Source: Sphingobacterium pedocola (GTDB taxonomy: Bacteria > Bacteroidota > Bacteroidia > Sphingobacteriales > Sphingobacteriaceae). Taken from it: a DNA stretch of 64,000 nt. The notes under the pieces were generated by a model. The model did no database searches. It was not told the DNA's origin and was given only the letters and a program-made list of their open reading frames with translations. Of this stretch, positions 61,035-64,000 are shown piece by piece (within the stretch, counting starts at the first letter, position 1; each line of letters begins with the position of its first letter). The DNA is taken from NCBI RefSeq assembly GCF_015209965.1, contig NZ_MU158693.1:62001-126000 (forward strand), in the 5' to 3' direction. Both the position numbers and the translations under genes were made by a program.

Positions 61035-62510
61035 CTAGTTTAGTTTAAAAGGTATAGTAAAATAAAATGTCGATCCTTGTCCCGGCTGACTGTGTATACC
61101 ATAAGTTCCGGAATGCTGCCTAATTATTTCAGCACAAATATAAAGCCCTATTCCCAATCCCTGAAATCGGAGTGAAGATTCTTCTACACGATAAAATTTA
61201 TCGAATATATCTTTTTGTTTGTGCTCAGGAATACCGATTCCAGCATCGATAACACTTACCCGTACTCGAGAATCTTCCCTTTCTGTTTTTATAATTACGC
61301 GGTTGGAATTCGGGGAATATTTGATGGCGTTTGTAAGATAATTGATAAGAACCTGTTCGATCCTTATTTCATCTCCATTAATGGGCTGGTCTATTGTATC
61401 ACCTTCTCTTTCAATTGTTATATTACTTTTCTCATGTGTATGATAAATGGTATCCATTACGCTAGCAAGAAGATGCTCGAAATTGAACGGCTTTTTGTTC
61501 ATCTGCATCTTACCATTATCTATTTTGGAAATATCAAGCAAATCAGCAATGAAACTGTTTAATTTAGATAACTGAGTCTGTACCCTGCTAATATACATGT
61601 TTGTTGTGCTGTCCTGTTTAATATCTACCGTTCGTTCCAGCAACTGTATATAAGCCTTTATACTGGTAAGCGGTGTTTTTAATTCGTGGCTTGCTATACT
61701 CAGAAATTCATCTTTCTTTTTTTCGATCTGTTTTTGGTCATCAATATCCGTAAACGTGCCTACCCATTTTACAACAGTATTTTTTTCTTTTATAGGGATA
61801 ATTCGTAGCAAATGAAACCTAAAAATATCGGAACCTATTTCTTTAAGTCTGATTTCGAGATCGAGAGAACTATCTGTAAGAATGGAGGCTGTCCATTCAT
61901 CCATTATGTCTTTGTCTTCTGGATGTGTCTTTGGAAAAGCATTTGATGATACAGCGTACTTAAACCATTTTTTATTAACAAATTCGATTTGCCTTTCCGC
62001 ATTTGCAGTAAAGGCTATCTGCGGAAGAGACTCCAATGTAGAATGCAAATGATCTACTCTTTCTTTTAATTCTGCCTGTGCTTTTTTTCGGGTTTCTATT
62101 TCGGATCGTAATGCCTGCTGCGTTTCATTCAGTGCCAAGGTCTGTTCGTATAACCGATAAAACGTTTTCACCTTTAACATTAAAATATCGGAATCCACCG
62201 GCTTCGTGACATAGTCTATACCTCCAGAAGCATAACCTCTAGTAATAAATTTCTTATCGGTATTCACAGCCGAAAGAAAGATAATAGGTATATCTTTTGT
62301 TTTGTTAAATCCGGACAACGTTTCTGCCACTTCAAATCCATCGATTCCGGGCATTTGAACATCTAATATGATTAATGCATAATTATTTCTTAATACCTTT
62401 TTTAAAGCCTCTTCGCCCGATAGTGCGGTATCTACCAAAAAATCTTTGGACTCTAATAATTTTTTTAAAGAATAAATATTCTCCGGTCTATCATCAACAA
62501 TTAGAATCAT
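61035..62510 (-). CDS. REC-PAS-histidine kinase
   Basis: A 491-residue cytoplasmic protein. Receiver 1-118 with phospho-Asp50 (ALIILDVQMPGIDGFE) and Lys in VTKPVDSD; a helix 125-155; PAS about 155-262; HisKA with His275 (SIASHELKTPL); HATPase with N-box VLINYLTNAIKYSPNS, G1 DAGIGIPE and G2 LGIGLYI. As a kinase fed by its own receiver it likely links another phosphorelay to this operon. It is the first gene of the six-gene unit; the promoter must lie in 62511-62700. Confidence 0.94.
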   Translation of the reverse strand: MILIVDDRPENIYSLKKLLESKDFLVDTALSGEEALKKVLRNNYALIILDVQMPGIDGFEVAETLSGFNKTKDIPIIFLSAVNTDKKFITRGYASGGIDYVTKPVDSDILMLKVKTFYRLYEQTLALNETQQALRSEIETRKKAQAELKERVDHLHSTLESLPQIAFTANAERQIEFVNKKWFKYAVSSNAFPKTHPEDKDIMDEWTASILTDSSLDLEIRLKEIGSDIFRFHLLRIIPIKEKNTVVKWVGTFTDIDDQKQIEKKKDEFLSIASHELKTPLTSIKAYIQLLERTVDIKQDSTTNMYISRVQTQLSKLNSFIADLLDISKIDNGKMQMNKKPFNFEHLLASVMDTIYHTHEKSNITIEREGDTIDQPINGDEIRIEQVLINYLTNAIKYSPNSNRVIIKTEREDSRVRVSVIDAGIGIPEHKQKDIFDKFYRVEESSLRFQGLGIGLYICAEIIRQHSGTYGIHSQPGQGSTFYFTIPFKLN

Positions 62511-62774
62511 ACCTGTTTTTCATCTGTATAAATTATTTCGTGAACTCACCTTTCCTCGAGAGGTGGTAAGCTAATTCATCCAATCCTTATGGGACAGTAA
62601 CCTTGGATTTGAAGTTCTAAAAATAGCTATTTATTATTTGATAATACAAATTACACCATCAAAATCAATTTTCTTAGAAGTCTCCTGCAAAATGTTCACC
62701 GATCAAACGCATTCTTTCACCGAATTACCCCGTGCGCTCGTCTATTTCCTATCCGCTCGTAAGATGACCTATCC
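62511..62774. other. Intergenic region upstream of the signalling operon
   Basis: This is most of a 303-bp divergent gap with no gene. It contains CACCTTTCCTCGAGAGGTG near 62548-62566, with short complementary arms around a CTCGAG core, and long AT runs. No minus-strand promoter consensus could be fixed. Confidence 0.4.
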
Positions 62775-62782
62775 TACTTTTG
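62775..62782 (+). promoter_or_regulatory. Candidate -7 box for the NTF2-like gene
   Basis: TACTTTTG matches TAnnTTTG exactly and lies 31 nt before the ATG at 62814. No TTG stands at the -33 spacing, so confidence is moderate. Confidence 0.4.
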
Positions 62783-62813
62783 AACTAAATATCATAACAA
62801 TTAAAACACTATC

Positions 62814-63242
62814 ATGAAAAGAATCATCTTCTCCATCACCACCGCACTTATATTAATAAGTCCATTCAGTTCTTCCGCTGTCGAAAAAGCGAATCCATTG
62901 AAAAACATGAACACCACTGCCATTGTTGCCGTTTATCTGAATGCTACAGCGCTGGGCAATCCGGAATTTAGCGAACAGCTATTTGCAAGGGATTTCGAAT
63001 ATTATGTTGCAGGCCTCAATGTATTTAAGTTTAACAGAAAACAGTACTTAAAGTTTCTTAAGCAGAATACCGGACTGCAGTTTAATTGTAAAACCACATC
63101 TGAAATCTTGGCTGAAAACGGAGACTCCTGCACAGCAAAAACGACAATGCAGTTTGAAAACTTTACGCGTGTGGATTACATCACCCTTTGCCGAAAAAAA
63201 GACAGCTGGCAAGTAAGTAAAGTAGTAACAACTTATCCTTAG
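62814..63242 (+). CDS. Exported NTF2-like/lumazine-binding-type small protein
   Basis: A 142-residue protein with a signal peptide (MKRIIFSITTALILISPFSSSAVEK). The mature part matches the NTF2-like cone fold: TAIVAVYLNATALGNPEFSEQLFARDFEYYVAG, KFLKQNTGLQFNCKTTSEILAENGDSCTAKTTMQFENFTRVDYITLCRKKDSWQVSKVVTTYP. Such proteins are common in Bacteroidota; function unknown, probably binding a small molecule. It has its own candidate promoter and is followed by the SDR gene. Confidence 0.8.
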   Translation: MKRIIFSITTALILISPFSSSAVEKANPLKNMNTTAIVAVYLNATALGNPEFSEQLFARDFEYYVAGLNVFKFNRKQYLKFLKQNTGLQFNCKTTSEILAENGDSCTAKTTMQFENFTRVDYITLCRKKDSWQVSKVVTTYP

Positions 63243-63352
63243 CGCCTGTTTAAATTTTAGACAGGCTCTCCATATAATTTTACAAAACAATACCTGATTT
63301 GCATTGTCATAGTAAGAAACGGAACATGGATTAAACTAAAACAGCATCTATT

Positions 63353-64000
63353 ATGAAAAAGCAAACAGGCCGTACTAAGAATGAGCAACAAAATCCGGAG
63401 GAAAAATATCCTCAACCTCCATTTCCTAAACAAAAGCAAGAATTTCCAGGAACTGAATCCGCCATGCGTCCGCAAGCGGACCACGGGCAGAGCAGTTACA
63501 AAGGCTCGGGAAAACTAAAGGATAAAACCGCTATCATTACGGGTGGTGATTCGGGAATAGGGAAAGCTGTTGCTATTGCATTCGCAAGAGAAGGCGCCGA
63601 TGTCGTCATCAGCTACCTGGATGATATGGAAGATGAGGATGCACGCGATACCGCGCATTATGTAGAAGAAGCCGGACGAAGGTGTATATTGATTAAAGGG
63701 GATATCACGAGTGAAAAACAGTGCAAAAAAATCGTTTCTACCACAGTAAAAGAGTTTGGAAAGATTGACATCCTCGTAAACAACGCCGCTTTCCAAATGG
63801 CGCGTAAGTCTTTAAAGGACATCCCTTCTAGCGAATGGGTACATACTTTTGATGTCAATATTCATAGCATGTTTTATCTATGTAAGGCGGCCGAACCACA
63901 TATGAAGGCGGGTAGCTCCATTATTAATACCACTTCGGTGAATGCGTATCACCCGTCTGATGATTTACTGCCCTATGCGGCTACGAAAGCGGCTATTCAG
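63353..64000 (+). CDS. SDR family oxidoreductase, partial (runs off the window)
   Basis: The first 216 codons of a short-chain dehydrogenase, open to the window end. The Pro-rich N-terminal extension (YPQPPFPKQKQEFPG) is followed by AIITGGDSGIGKAVAIAFAREGADVVISYL, ILVNNAAFQ, the Ser in INTTSVNAYH and YAATK (YxxxK). It is clearly related to the SDR at 18585-19475, with the same extension, suggesting paralogues of the same stress-linked subgroup. Confidence 0.92.
   Translation, partial: MKKQTGRTKNEQQNPEEKYPQPPFPKQKQEFPGTESAMRPQADHGQSSYKGSGKLKDKTAIITGGDSGIGKAVAIAFAREGADVVISYLDDMEDEDARDTAHYVEEAGRRCILIKGDITSEKQCKKIVSTTVKEFGKIDILVNNAAFQMARKSLKDIPSSEWVHTFDVNIHSMFYLCKAAEPHMKAGSSIINTTSVNAYHPSDDLLPYAATKAAIQ

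Noticed and set aside
55204..62510. Flagellar or MCP-type chemotaxis cluster
   Set aside because: CheR and CheB are present, but no MCP, CheA, CheW or motor gene exists; the kinases are of the HisKA type.
1..64000. CRISPR arrays, rRNA or tRNA genes, prophage or integrated element
   Set aside because: No regularly spaced repeats, conserved RNA-gene sequences, integrase, transposase or phage genes were found on reading through.

Overview
The window looks like chromosomal DNA of a free-living member of the Bacteroidota, most likely family Sphingobacteriaceae (Sphingobacterium/Pedobacter/Olivibacter type). This rests on the TonB-dependent receptors with CarboxypepD_reg-like N-termini, a pectin-degrading gene block, -7 boxes of the TAnnTTTG type, baeRF and DUF892 stress proteins, and many CheB/CheR-type signalling proteins without flagellar or MCP genes. 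No rRNA, tRNA, CRISPR array, complete insertion sequence or phage module was seen. Genus assignment is inference.

Layout. 1-5,100: end of a TonB receptor with its lipoprotein, a small conserved-looking protein, an AraC regulator and a second TonB receptor. 5,200-11,600: membrane transport (DUF389 protein, BCCT, Ala/Gly:cation symporter, NhaA). 11,750-14,330: arsenic operon (acr3, arsenate reductase-like, DUF6428, arsR) with two matching ArsR operator candidates. 14,450-22,600: mixed stress and metabolism genes (CvpA-CAP fusion, zinc-finger FAD monooxygenase, ZIP transporter, SDR, luciferase-like oxidoreductase plus trehalose synthase-like enzyme). 22,800-28,400: first CheB/CheR/PAS signalling locus, in which the CheB-CheR fusion is split by a one-base frameshift in an A7 run and its CheB half lacks the usual catalytic Ser. 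28,500-37,200: nucleotidyltransferase/phosphoesterase pair, Rieske oxidoreductase, DJ-1-like protein, ferritin-like DUF892, glycosyltransferase 9, baeRF7-like protein, an acidic protein and a PA2169-like four-helix bundle. 37,200-39,500: MscS channel.

39,550-48,900 is a co-directional pectin/rhamnogalacturonan gene set (sugar isomerase, two esterases, GH28, GH95, CE8 pectinesterase, rhamnogalacturonan acetylesterase) without a SusC/SusD pair, lyase or regulator inside the window. 49,100-55,200: MaoC protein, Nnr metabolite repair enzyme, a PAS kinase, two unknown proteins, CinA-type amidase and an AI-2E family permease.

55,200-62,510 is a compact six-gene minus-strand signalling operon: REC-PAS kinase, large CHASE3-HAMP-GAF hybrid kinase with three receivers, two stand-alone receivers, CheR and CheB. 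It has protein-methylation enzymes but no chemoreceptor, and the hybrid kinase carries a long Glu/Gln-rich coiled coil, which makes kinase methylation a testable idea. The window ends in a second SDR related to the one at 18,585-19,475.
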